Shown here piece after piece: positions 56,817-64,000 of a stretch of 64,000 nt of DNA. The stretch lies in the NCBI RefSeq assembly GCF_900496975.1, contig NZ_UFQC01000002.1:124001-188000 (forward strand), read 5' to 3'. This DNA comes from Achromobacter veterisilvae. GTDB taxonomy: Bacteria > Pseudomonadota > Gammaproteobacteria > Burkholderiales > Burkholderiaceae_B. Positions within the stretch are counted from its first letter, which is position 1, and every line of letters begins with the position of its first letter. The position numbers and the translations under genes are program-made. Under the pieces are notes generated by a model. It saw only the letters and a list, made by a program, of their open reading frames with translations. It was not told the origin of the DNA and did not search any database.

Positions 56817-58955
56817 ATGACGACGAACATCCGCCCGCTGCTGGTCGAACTGCTGACCGAAGAACTTCCGCCCAAGGCCCTGCAGAAGCTGGGCCAGGCC
56901 TTTGCCGAAGGCGTGCGCGCCACGCTGGACCGCCACGGCCTGCTGGCCGGCGGCTGCGCCGCGACCGCCTATTCCACGCCGCGCCGCCTGGCCGTGCACC
57001 TGTCCGCCGTGCTGGCGCAGGCGCCCGACCAGCCCTATGCCGAAAAGCTGATGCCGGTGAAGATCGGCCTGACCGAGGACGGCAAAGCCACCCCCGCGCT
57101 GCAAAAGAAGCTGGCCGCCAAGGGCCTGGAGAACATCGACGTCTCCACCCTGGACCGCGAATCCGACGGCAAGCAGGACTACCTGGTCGCGCGCGGCACG
57201 GCCCCCGGCGCCCAGTTGGCCGCCGGCCTGCAGGAAGGCATCGACGCCGCGATCGACGGCCTGCCCATCCCCAAGGTCATGCGCTACCAGTTGGCGGACG
57301 GCGTCACCACCGTCAAGTTCGTGCGTCCGGCGCACGGCCTGGTGGCGCTGTTCGGCGCCGACGTGGTGCCCGTCTCGGCGCTGGGCCTGTCGGCCGGCCG
57401 CGAGACGCTGGGCCACCGCTTCATGAGCGCGGGCCCGGTGGCCTTCGCCGACGCCGACGCCTACGCCGCCACGCTGGCCGAGCGCGGCAGCGTCGTGGCC
57501 TCGTTCGAAGGCCGCCGCGACGAAATCAAGCGCCAGTTGCTGGACCATGCCGGCCGCCTGTCCGCCACCCTGGGCGACGACCCGGAAGTGGCCGCGCTGC
57601 TGGATGAAGTCACCGCGCTGGTCGAACACCCCACCGTCTACGTGGGCGAGTTCGAAGAACAGTTCCTGCAGGTGCCGCAGGAATGCCTGATCCTGACCAT
57701 GCGGCTGAACCAGAAGTACTTCCCGCTGTTCGATCCGGCCACCGGCCGCCTGACGCACCACTTCCTGATCGTGAGCAACATGCGCACGGACAACCCGGTG
57801 AACATCGTCGAAGGCAACCAGCGCGTGGTGCGCCCCCGCCTGGCCGACGCGCAGTTCTTCTTCGAGACCGACCGCAAGACGCCGCTGGCCGCGCGCGTCG
57901 AACAACTGGGCTCCATCGTCTATCACAACAAGCTGGGCACGCAGCTCGAGCGCGTCGAGCGCGTGCGCGCCATCGCCCGCGGCGTGGCCGGGCAACTGGG
58001 CGGCGACGTGTCCGCCGCCGACCGCGCCGCCATGCTGGCCAAGGCCGACCTGGGTTCCAACATGGTCGGCGAATTCCCCGAACTGCAAGGCGTCATGGGC
58101 GCGTACTACGCGGCCGGCGACGGCGAGCCCGACAGCGTGGTGCAGGCCCTGCGCAACCAGTACCGCAACCGCTACGACACGCCCGTCACCGCGGAATCGC
58201 TGACCGCCGCCGTGCTGTTCATCGCCGAGCGCGTCGAAACCCTGGTCGGCATCTGGGCCATCGGCCTGGCGCCCACCGGCGAACGCGACCCCTTCGGCCT
58301 GCGCCGCGCCGCGCTGGGTTTGATCAGCGCGTTCGAACAACTGGCCGCGGGCGGCTGGCTGAAGATCAGCCAGGACGGCCCCCTGTCGCTGGACGGCCTG
58401 CTGGAACTGGCGGCGGGCACGTTCCCGGCCGGCAAGGTCCCGGCCGGCACGCTGGCCGAAGTCCGCGCCTTCATCTACGAGCGCTATCGCAACCAGCTCA
58501 TCAACGAGTTCGACCGCAATGCGGTGGAAGCCGTCGTCGCCCTGGCCCCGCCCCTGCACCAGGTGGCCGAGCGCGTGCGCGCCGCCGCCGCGTTCGCGCA
58601 GTTGCCGGAAGCCGCCAGCCTTGCCGCCGCCAACAAGCGCATCGGCAACCTGCTGAAGAAGGCCGAAGGCGAGATCGGCGCGGTCGACGGCGCCGCGCTG
58701 GTGGAACCGGCCGAGAAAGCGCTGGCGGCCGCCGTGTCCGCCCTGCGCCCGAAGGCCGAGGCGCAACGGGCCGCCGGCGACTTCGCCGGCAGCCTCACCA
58801 CGCTGGCCCAGGTCCGCGAACCGGTGGACGCCTTCTTTGCCGACGTCATGGTCATGGCCGAAGACCCGGCCGTGCGCGCCAACCGGCTGGCCTTGCTGGG
58901 CCAGTTGCACGGCCTGATGAACCAGGTGGCGGATATTTCCAGGCTCGCACAGTGA
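56817..58955 (+). CDS. glyS: Glycyl-tRNA synthetase beta subunit
   Basis: GlyS binds tRNA-Gly and completes the synthetase. The 712-aa protein starts RPLLVELLTEELPPKALQKL, has the conserved FVRPAHGLVALFG and GHRFMS, then EEQFLQVPQECLILTMRLNQ. IGLAPTGERDPFGLRRAALG and a C-terminal anticodon-binding-like helical domain end it. It starts with no gap after glyQ, and its TGA overlaps the gmhB start as GTGA. The length and motifs are normal. Confidence 0.98.
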   Translation: MTTNIRPLLVELLTEELPPKALQKLGQAFAEGVRATLDRHGLLAGGCAATAYSTPRRLAVHLSAVLAQAPDQPYAEKLMPVKIGLTEDGKATPALQKKLAAKGLENIDVSTLDRESDGKQDYLVARGTAPGAQLAAGLQEGIDAAIDGLPIPKVMRYQLADGVTTVKFVRPAHGLVALFGADVVPVSALGLSAGRETLGHRFMSAGPVAFADADAYAATLAERGSVVASFEGRRDEIKRQLLDHAGRLSATLGDDPEVAALLDEVTALVEHPTVYVGEFEEQFLQVPQECLILTMRLNQKYFPLFDPATGRLTHHFLIVSNMRTDNPVNIVEGNQRVVRPRLADAQFFFETDRKTPLAARVEQLGSIVYHNKLGTQLERVERVRAIARGVAGQLGGDVSAADRAAMLAKADLGSNMVGEFPELQGVMGAYYAAGDGEPDSVVQALRNQYRNRYDTPVTAESLTAAVLFIAERVETLVGIWAIGLAPTGERDPFGLRRAALGLISAFEQLAAGGWLKISQDGPLSLDGLLELAAGTFPAGKVPAGTLAEVRAFIYERYRNQLINEFDRNAVEAVVALAPPLHQVAERVRAAAAFAQLPEAASLAAANKRIGNLLKKAEGEIGAVDGAALVEPAEKALAAAVSALRPKAEAQRAAGDFAGSLTTLAQVREPVDAFFADVMVMAEDPAVRANRLALLGQLHGLMNQVADISRLAQ

Positions 58956-59491
58956 AGCTGATCATCCTCGACCGCGACGGCGTCATCAACCAGGACAGCG
59001 ACGCCTTCGTCAAGAATCCCGACGAATGGATCGCCCTGCCCGGCAGCCTGCATGCCATCGCCCGGCTGACGCAGGCGGGCTGGAAAGTGGTGGTCGCCAC
59101 CAACCAGTCCGGCCTGGCGCGCGGCCTGTTCGACATGGACACGCTGACCGCCATCCACGCCAAGATGCGGCGCGAGCTGGCCGCCGCCGGCGGCAGCATC
59201 GACGCCGTTTTCATGTGTCCGCACGGTCCGGACGACAACTGCACCTGCCGCAAGCCCCGCTCGGGCATGTTCGAGCAGATCGGCCACCGCTACGACGTGG
59301 ACCTGGCCGGCGTGCCGGCGGTCGGCGATTCGCTGCGCGACCTGCAGGCCTCGTCGTCGGTCGGCTGCTCGCCCTGGCTGGTGCTGACCGGCAACGGCAA
59401 GAAGACGCTGGCCAAGGGCGGCCTGCCCGAGAACGCGCGCGTATTCGATGACCTGTCGGCCGTGGCCGACGCCCTGCTTCAGGACAGTTGA
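58952..59491 (+). CDS. gmhB: D-glycero-beta-D-manno-heptose-1,7-bisphosphate 7-phosphatase
   Basis: GmhB removes the 7-phosphate in ADP-heptose synthesis for lipopolysaccharide. The 179-aa HAD protein has motif I LDRDGVIN (Asp7, Asp9) and VVVATNQSGLARG. The zinc loop is CPHGPDDNCTCRKPRSGMFE, with Cys, His, Cys and Cys ligands, and VGDSLRDLQA follows. The start is GTG 58952, four bases before the end of glyS, where the next good Met is far inside. It lies four bases ahead of the acyltransferase gene in the same operon. Confidence 0.94.
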   Translation: MKLIILDRDGVINQDSDAFVKNPDEWIALPGSLHAIARLTQAGWKVVVATNQSGLARGLFDMDTLTAIHAKMRRELAAAGGSIDAVFMCPHGPDDNCTCRKPRSGMFEQIGHRYDVDLAGVPAVGDSLRDLQASSSVGCSPWLVLTGNGKKTLAKGGLPENARVFDDLSAVADALLQDS

Positions 59492-59495
59492 TCCG

Positions 59496-60224
59496 ATGGC
59501 CCGGCTACGCTCGCTGCTGTACTTCCTGTTCCTGGCCGTCACGGTCATCCCCTACGCCTTCGCCTGCATCCTGTGGGCGCCGCTGCCGCTGCATTGGCGC
59601 TACCGGCTCACCGTGGGCTGGCCGCGCCTGGCCATCTGGGGCGCCAAGGTCTTCTGCGGCATCCGCTGGCAGGTCAAGGGCTGGGAAAACCTGCCCGACG
59701 GCCCGGCCGTGCTGCTGTCCAAGCACCAGTCGGCCTGGGAAACGCTGTTCTTCCCGGCCTACATGCCCCGCGAAGTCTGCTTCGTCTACAAGAAGGAACT
59801 GCACATGGTGCCGTTCTTCGGATGGGGCCTGGCGCTGCTGCGCATGATCGCGATCGACCGCGCGAAAGGGCGCGACGCTTTCGAACAGGTGGTCAAGCAA
59901 GGCCAGACCCGCCTGGACGAAGGCCGCTGGCCCCTGCTGTTTCCGGAAGGCACCCGGGTCGCGCCGGGCAAGGTCGCCCGCTACAAGATGGGCGGCGCGC
60001 TGCTGGCGTCCCGCACCGGCGCCGTCGTCATTCCCGTGGCGCATAACGCCGGCGAGTGCTGGCGGCGCAACGCCTTCGTGAAATATCCGGGCCTCGTCAC
60101 CCTGTCCATCGGTCCCGCGATAGAATCCAAGGGACTCTCCCCCGATGAACTGAACCAGAAGGTTCAGGACTGGATCGAAGGGGAAATGCGGCGTCTCAAT
60201 CCTGAAAGGTATGTCCAGCCCTGA
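59496..60224 (+). CDS. plsC: 1-acyl-sn-glycerol-3-phosphate acyltransferase
   Basis: PlsC acylates lysophosphatidate to phosphatidate at the inner membrane. The 242-aa protein has an N-terminal hydrophobic segment (about residues 5-28) and the catalytic motif KHQSAWE with His77 and Glu82 in the HX4(D/E) arrangement. KELHMVPFFGWGLALLRMIA and LFPEGTRVAPG (Phe149 onward) contain the phosphate-binding arginine. It lies in the glyQS-gmhB-plsC-ygjP order. The end overlaps the next start by 14 bases. Confidence 0.93.
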   Translation: MARLRSLLYFLFLAVTVIPYAFACILWAPLPLHWRYRLTVGWPRLAIWGAKVFCGIRWQVKGWENLPDGPAVLLSKHQSAWETLFFPAYMPREVCFVYKKELHMVPFFGWGLALLRMIAIDRAKGRDAFEQVVKQGQTRLDEGRWPLLFPEGTRVAPGKVARYKMGGALLASRTGAVVIPVAHNAGECWRRNAFVKYPGLVTLSIGPAIESKGLSPDELNQKVQDWIEGEMRRLNPERYVQP

Positions 60225-61188
60225 TCAGCTCGAACTCCTGTTCGACGTACAGCCAAACGGCGCGCCCGCGGGCGCGCCGCCGCTGGCCGCCACGCCCAGG
60301 CCGGCCCCGCTTCAGCCTACGCCCCCCAAGCCCCTCTACCCCGGCGCCCCGCCCGCCTCCGCCCCCGCGGGCGAACCGCTGCTGACGCTCTCGCCCAACG
60401 CCTCGTCGCGCGTCCCCACGCCCTGCCCCGATCCGCTGCCGCCCGGCGCGCGCTGGCGCGAGGTCCCGACCGAGCAGCAGCCCATCGGCTTCGTGCTGCT
60501 GCGCTCGCGCCGCCGCAGCATCGGTTTCGTGGTGACGGACGACGGCTTGCGCGTCACGGCCCCCAATTGGGTCACGCTGGCGCAGATCGACGACGCCGTG
60601 CGCGAAAAATCCCGCTGGATCCTGGCCAAGCTGCGTGAATGGCATGCCCGCAAGCAACAACTGGCCATGGCGCACACGCGCTGGCAGCCGGGCGGCGAAC
60701 TGCCCTACCTGGGCAAGCGCATCGTGATCGGCGTGAGCGGCGACAGCCGCCAGGCCTATCTGTCCGGCGACGCCGAAGCGCCCCAGGACGGCGACACGCT
60801 GTGGCTGGCGCTGCCGTCCTCGGCGGACCAGGGCCGCATCCGCGATTCCGCCCAGGCCTGGCTGCAGCAGCGCGCCGGCGCCTGGTTCGGCGCCCGCCTC
60901 GCGCACTTCCTGCAGATCAGCGGGCTGAAGATCCAGCGCTGGCGCCTGTCGTCCGCCGCCACGCGCTGGGGGTCCTGCACCAGCGACGGCAACATCATGC
61001 TGAACTGGCGCCTGATCCATTTCGCGCCCGCCATCATCGACTACGTCATCGCCCACGAGCTTGCCCATCTGCGCGAAATGAACCACAGTCAGGACTTCTG
61101 GCGCGAAGTGGGGCAGATACTGCCCGGCTTCGAAGACGCCAAGAACATCCTGCGGCGTCACGACCCCGCTTCCCTGCCCCAGTTCTGA
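60211..61188 (+). CDS. YgjP-like zinc metallopeptidase (DUF45)
   Basis: This 325-aa protein has a long Pro/Ala-rich N-terminal stretch (about residues 15-80) and a C-terminal metallopeptidase domain. Its motif is VIAHELAHLREMNHSQDFW, where His282, Glu283, His286 and His292 make an HExxH-(5)-H site. RRWGSCTSDGNIMLNWRLIH, read as TRWGSCTSDGNIMLNW, is the signature of the YgjP/WLM group. The cellular substrate is not known. It starts inside plsC (14-base overlap), so it is co-translated with it. Confidence 0.9.
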   Translation: MSSPDQLELLFDVQPNGAPAGAPPLAATPRPAPLQPTPPKPLYPGAPPASAPAGEPLLTLSPNASSRVPTPCPDPLPPGARWREVPTEQQPIGFVLLRSRRRSIGFVVTDDGLRVTAPNWVTLAQIDDAVREKSRWILAKLREWHARKQQLAMAHTRWQPGGELPYLGKRIVIGVSGDSRQAYLSGDAEAPQDGDTLWLALPSSADQGRIRDSAQAWLQQRAGAWFGARLAHFLQISGLKIQRWRLSSAATRWGSCTSDGNIMLNWRLIHFAPAIIDYVIAHELAHLREMNHSQDFWREVGQILPGFEDAKNILRRHDPASLPQF

Positions 61189-61238
61189 GGCGGCTTGAAG
61201 AGGGGTGCTTGTCCTGTTCCCACACAAGGAGCCTTGAA

Positions 61239-62381
61239 ATGTTGCTGCTGATTCCGGGCCCGGTCACGACCGACGCGCGGGTGAAAGCCGCCATGGCGCA
61301 GGACTACGCGCCCTGGGACAACGATTTCCGCCAGACCTACCGGCAGGTCTGCGACGGCGTGCTGCGCGTTGCGCAGGCCTCGCCCGACGAACACGCCGCG
61401 CTGGCGCTGCCCGGCTGCGGCCATTTTGCGGTGGAAGCCGCGATCCGCACCTTTGTCCCGCAGGGCGGCAGGCTGCTGGCGCCCTCCACCGGCGCCTACG
61501 CCGCCCGCCTGCAGAAACTGGCGGGCGACGCGGGCCGGATCGCGGTGCCCCTGGCCGTGGGCCCGGCCGAACGCGTGAACCCGCTGGCGGTCGCCGCGGC
61601 GCTGGAACAGGATCCCACGCTGACGCACCTGGCGCTGGTCTACAGCGAAACCGGCAGCGGGATCTGCCACGACGTGCCGGAACTGGCGCGCATCGCCCAC
61701 GCGCTGGGCCGCCGCGTCATCGTCGACGCGGTGTCCGCCTTCGGCGCGCTACCCCTGGACCTGCGCGGCCTGCCCGCCGTGGACGCCGTGGTGCTGACCG
61801 CCAACAAGTGCCTGGAAGGCCTGCCCGGCGCCGCGTTCGTCGTGGCCCGGCGCGACAGCCTGGAAGCCGCGCGCGGCAATGCCGGCAGTTGGTCGCTGGA
61901 CCTGGCCGACATCTACCAGCACACCCTGCAGCCCAACGCCGGCCCGCGCTTCACCCCGCCCGCGCCCACGCTGGCCGCGCTGGCCGTGGCGCTGGACCTG
62001 TATCATGAAGAAGGCCGCGAGGCCCGTCTGGCGCGCTACACGGCGAACATGCGCGCGCTGTACGACGGCATCGGCGCCCTGGGCCTGACCCCGTACCTGC
62101 CGCCCGCCCTGCAAGGCCCCATCGTCGTCAACGTCCTGGCCCCGGACGCGCCGACCTGGAACCTGCAATTGTTCGTCGATGCGCTCAAGCGCCGCGGCTA
62201 CGTGCTCAGCAACTTCTACAACACCGAACAGCCCACGTTCCGGGTCGGCTGCATCGGCGCCTTCGGCCCGGACCGGATGCGCCTGGCGGTCGACGCCATG
62301 GGCGCCGCGCTGGGCGACATCGGCATCTCCCGGGAATCCGCCGCGAGCGGCGGGTTCTTCCCGCTCCCCCTCACCGCTTAA
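61239..62381 (+). CDS. phnW: PhnW-like aminotransferase (2-aminoethylphosphonate:pyruvate type)
   Basis: This 380-aa class V aminotransferase resembles PhnW, which converts 2-aminoethylphosphonate and pyruvate to phosphonoacetaldehyde and alanine. Features are [20 protein letters not shown] and [11 protein letters not shown], the PLP lysine Lys190 in [17 protein letters not shown], and [20 protein letters not shown] lies seven bases before ATG 61239. No phosphonoacetaldehyde hydrolase (phnX) or phosphonate transporter is adjacent. An alanine/serine-glyoxylate or pyridoxamine-pyruvate aminotransferase is the main alternative. Confidence 0.8.
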   Translation: MLLLIPGPVTTDARVKAAMAQDYAPWDNDFRQTYRQVCDGVLRVAQASPDEHAALALPGCGHFAVEAAIRTFVPQGGRLLAPSTGAYAARLQKLAGDAGRIAVPLAVGPAERVNPLAVAAALEQDPTLTHLALVYSETGSGICHDVPELARIAHALGRRVIVDAVSAFGALPLDLRGLPAVDAVVLTANKCLEGLPGAAFVVARRDSLEAARGNAGSWSLDLADIYQHTLQPNAGPRFTPPAPTLAALAVALDLYHEEGREARLARYTANMRALYDGIGALGLTPYLPPALQGPIVVNVLAPDAPTWNLQLFVDALKRRGYVLSNFYNTEQPTFRVGCIGAFGPDRMRLAVDAMGAALGDIGISRESAASGGFFPLPLTA

Positions 62382-62392
62382 GGAAGACATCC

Positions 62393-62788
62393 ATGCGTAT
62401 GCTCCACACCATGCTGCGAGTCGGCAACCTCGACAAGTCCATCGACTTCTACACCAACGTGCTCGGCATGCGCGTCCTGCGCCGCAAGGACTACCCCGAC
62501 GGCAAGTTCACGCTGGCCTTCGTGGGCTACCAGGACGAGTCCGAAGGCGCCGTCATCGAACTCACCCACAACTGGGACACGGAAAAGTACGACCTGGGCA
62601 CCGGCTACGGCCACATCGCCCTGGAAGTGGACAACGCCTACGAAGCCTGTGACAAGGTCAAGGAAAAAGGCGGCAAGGTCACCCGCGAGGCCGGCCCGAT
62701 GAAGCACGGCAAGACCGTCATCGCCTTCGTCGAAGACCCGGATGGCTATAAGATTGAATTCATCGAAAAGAAAGGACGTGAAGACTAA
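62393..62788 (+). CDS. gloA: Lactoylglutathione lyase (glyoxalase I)
   Basis: GloA isomerises the hemithioacetal of methylglyoxal and glutathione to S-lactoylglutathione. The 131-aa protein keeps all four metal ligands at the same numbers as the E. coli nickel enzyme: His5, Glu56, His74 and Glu122. [19 protein letters not shown] and [12 protein letters not shown] are also typical. It starts 11 bases after phnW. Repeat cluster F begins eight bases after its stop. Confidence 0.97.
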   Translation: MRMLHTMLRVGNLDKSIDFYTNVLGMRVLRRKDYPDGKFTLAFVGYQDESEGAVIELTHNWDTEKYDLGTGYGHIALEVDNAYEACDKVKEKGGKVTREAGPMKHGKTVIAFVEDPDGYKIEFIEKKGRED

Positions 62789-62795
62789 ATACTCT

Positions 62796-63155
62796 GGTGT
62801 CTGACACCTTGTGTGTCTGACACCCAGCCAAGTTTGAACGGCGCCGCAGGTGTCAGACACCCGGGCCGGCTGCTTCAAGCTTGCCTGGTCTCCCGTAAGG
62901 GTGTCAGACACTGATGCACTGCGCAGGTGTCTGACACCCGGGCCGGCCGCTTCAAGCTTGCCTGGTATCCCGTAAGGGTGTCAGACACTGATGCACTGCG
63001 CAGGTGTCTGACACCCGGCCCGGCTGCTTCAAGCTTGCCTGGCGTCCCGTAAGGGTGTCAGACACTGATGCACTGCGCCGGTGTCTGACACCCGGACCGG
63101 CTGCTTCAAGCTTGCCTGGCATCCCGCAAGGGTGTCAGACACTGATGCACTGAAC
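62796..63155. repeat. Palindromic-core repeat cluster F (10 cores) with four 77-bp tandem copies
   Basis: Two cores at 62796-62808 and 62812-62824 precede four tandem 77-bp copies (62848-62924, 62925-63001, 63002-63078, 63079-63155). Each copy has cores 51 bases apart around CCGGCTGCTTCAAGCTTGCC, then the linker TGATGCACTGCGC. All four copies have the same orientation. This fills most of the 392-bp gap between gloA and def, the only cluster between genes on the same strand. A def promoter must lie within or right after it. Confidence 0.97.
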
Positions 63156-63180
63156 ACTGGCAAACAAGCAAGGAACTCCC

Positions 63181-63714
63181 ATGATCCATCCCATCCTCAA
63201 AATGGGCGATCCCCGGCTGCTGCGCGTGGCCGCGCCCGTGGAGCGCTTCGACACGCCCGAACTGCACGCGCTGATCGACGACATGTTCGAAACGATGGCC
63301 GCCGCCCAAGGGGTGGGCCTGGCCGCGCCGCAGATCGGCATGGACCTGCAACTGGTGATCTTCGGCTTCGACCGCAACGAACGCTATCCCGACGCGCCGC
63401 CCGTGCCGCAGACGATCCTGTGCAACCCCGTCATCACGCCGCTGTCGGACGAGATGGAGGACGGCTGGGAAGGCTGCCTGTCGGTGCCGGGCCTGCGCGG
63501 CATGGTGCCGCGCTACCGCCATATCCGCTATAGCGGGCGCGACCCCTATGGCCAGCTCATCGAGCGGGAAGCCGAAGGCTTCCACGCTCGCGTGGTGCAG
63601 CACGAGTGCGACCACCTGATCGGCCGCCTCTATCCGTCCCGCATCCAGGATTTCTCGAAGTTCGGCTTCACCGAGATCCTGTTTCCGGACATGGACCCCA
63701 ACCAGGACGATTAG
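63181..63714 (+). CDS. def: Peptide deformylase
   Basis: Def removes the formyl group from nascent N-termini using a metal ion. The 177-aa protein has motif 1 [10 protein letters not shown], motif 2 EGCLSVPG with metal ligand Cys99, and motif 3 HECDHLIG with His141, Glu142 and His145. AAGGAACTCCC precedes the ATG. It is a stand-alone copy without fmt next to it, so it may be a second deformylase; whether another def exists in the genome cannot be seen here. Confidence 0.96.
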   Translation: MIHPILKMGDPRLLRVAAPVERFDTPELHALIDDMFETMAAAQGVGLAAPQIGMDLQLVIFGFDRNERYPDAPPVPQTILCNPVITPLSDEMEDGWEGCLSVPGLRGMVPRYRHIRYSGRDPYGQLIEREAEGFHARVVQHECDHLIGRLYPSRIQDFSKFGFTEILFPDMDPNQDD

Positions 63715-63752
63715 GCGTCCCGGCCAGGCGCCCCCGGCTGAGGCGCCCCCGG

Positions 63753-64000
63753 CTAGGCGCCCCCTCCCTCATCCGCCGCGCCCGTTTGCGCGGCCGACGG
63801 GGACAAGTCCTCGGGCGCGAAATCGTCCACCTGCAGGACTTGCGACACGATGGTTTCTCCTCCTCGAACTGCGCCGCCTGCGCGTCGGTGATCGCACCGC
63901 GCCGGTGTGCCTCGCGCCAATCGCGCACGCCCGATTGGCGCAGGCGGTCGCGCAGCGGCTGAACCGCGTCCGCAAGCGCGAACGCGCGGGTCAGCAGGCC
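63753..64000 (-). CDS. C-terminal end of a FadE-like acyl-CoA dehydrogenase, with an apparent frameshift
   Basis: From the right edge the minus strand reads GLLTRAFALADAVQPLRDRL and then GAITDAQAAQFEEE, which resembles the C-terminal tail of FadE-type dehydrogenases. The expected end of the family (QVLQVDDFAPEDL) is present but in another frame, terminating at TAG 63755-63753. The switch falls in the GAG-rich run at 63852-63866. One missing base, or two extra ones, would join the two parts. It is either a disrupted gene or a sequencing error. The main part of the gene is outside the window. Confidence 0.65.
   Translation of the reverse strand, partial: PADPRVRACGRGSAAARPPAPIGRARLARGTPARCDHRRAGGAVRGGETIVSQVLQVDDFAPEDLSPSAAQTGAADEGGGA

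Noticed and set aside
62796-63155. Array of repeats and spacers resembling CRISPR
   Set aside because: The repeated core is only 13 bp, the intervening sequences are themselves repeated between copies, the orientation alternates in other clusters, and no cas genes are present.

Overview
The window reads as chromosomal DNA of a G+C-rich betaproteobacterium, most likely Burkholderiales, family Alcaligenaceae (Bordetella/Achromobacter group). The evidence is four orphan Bug-type (TctC-like) periplasmic binding proteins, many LysR regulators beside CoA-transferase and acyl-CoA genes, and two conserved betaproteobacterial housekeeping blocks. No insertion sequences, prophage genes, CRISPR arrays, tRNA or rRNA genes were seen. 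Genus is an inference; no database could be searched.

Layout. 1-4568: MacAB-type tripartite export operon, with the outer-membrane partner cut by the left edge. 4871-11803: an MFS carrier, a ChaC-type cyclotransferase, pdxH, a flavin reductase, an FAD oxidoreductase, purU and a SulP anion carrier. 11905-21911: a LysR/acyl-CoA dehydrogenase/Bug/CoA-transferase cluster, gamma-glutamyltransferase, another LysR, a Bug protein and an AEC carrier. 22089-34055: fumC and the block tsaE-amiC, dedA, mutL-miaA, purM, hda-HAD-pcnB-folK. 34390-53131: accessory catabolism. This part holds a PfkB kinase; an itaconate-type CoA-transferase/hydratase/lyase operon; a paired (PimC/PimD-like) acyl-CoA dehydrogenase operon divergent from a DUF35/thiolase-like/acyl-CoA-ligase/Bug/flavin-oxidoreductase operon; and a split MFE-2-like dehydrogenase/hydratase pair with a CoA-transferase. 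53225-64000: class I fumarase, an enoyl-CoA hydratase, the glyQS-gmhB-plsC-ygjP-phnW-gloA run, def, and the 3' end of a fadE-like gene with an apparent frameshift.

The catabolic clusters share one logic. A Bug protein may capture an organic acid, a CoA-transferase or ligase activates it, dehydrogenases and hydratases process the CoA ester, and a thiolase-like enzyme or lyase cleaves it; LysR proteins sit beside most clusters. Substrates are not known from sequence; itaconate/mesaconate/citramalate is the best-supported guess for 35342-38192.

The most unusual structure is a family of short repeats built on a 13-bp palindrome, GGTGTC(T/A)GACACC. I count 34 full or near-full cores in six clusters. 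They are mostly paired at a constant spacing into 62-65-bp units with conserved ends and variable centres. Five of the six clusters fill convergent 3'-3' gene junctions; none lies in a divergent promoter gap. Two genes take their stop codon from a repeat core and a third is translated through one. Other points to check are a Fur-box-like site before fumC in a genome that also has the Fe-S fumarase, and a thiolase-like protein lacking the usual nucleophilic cysteine next to a DUF35 partner.
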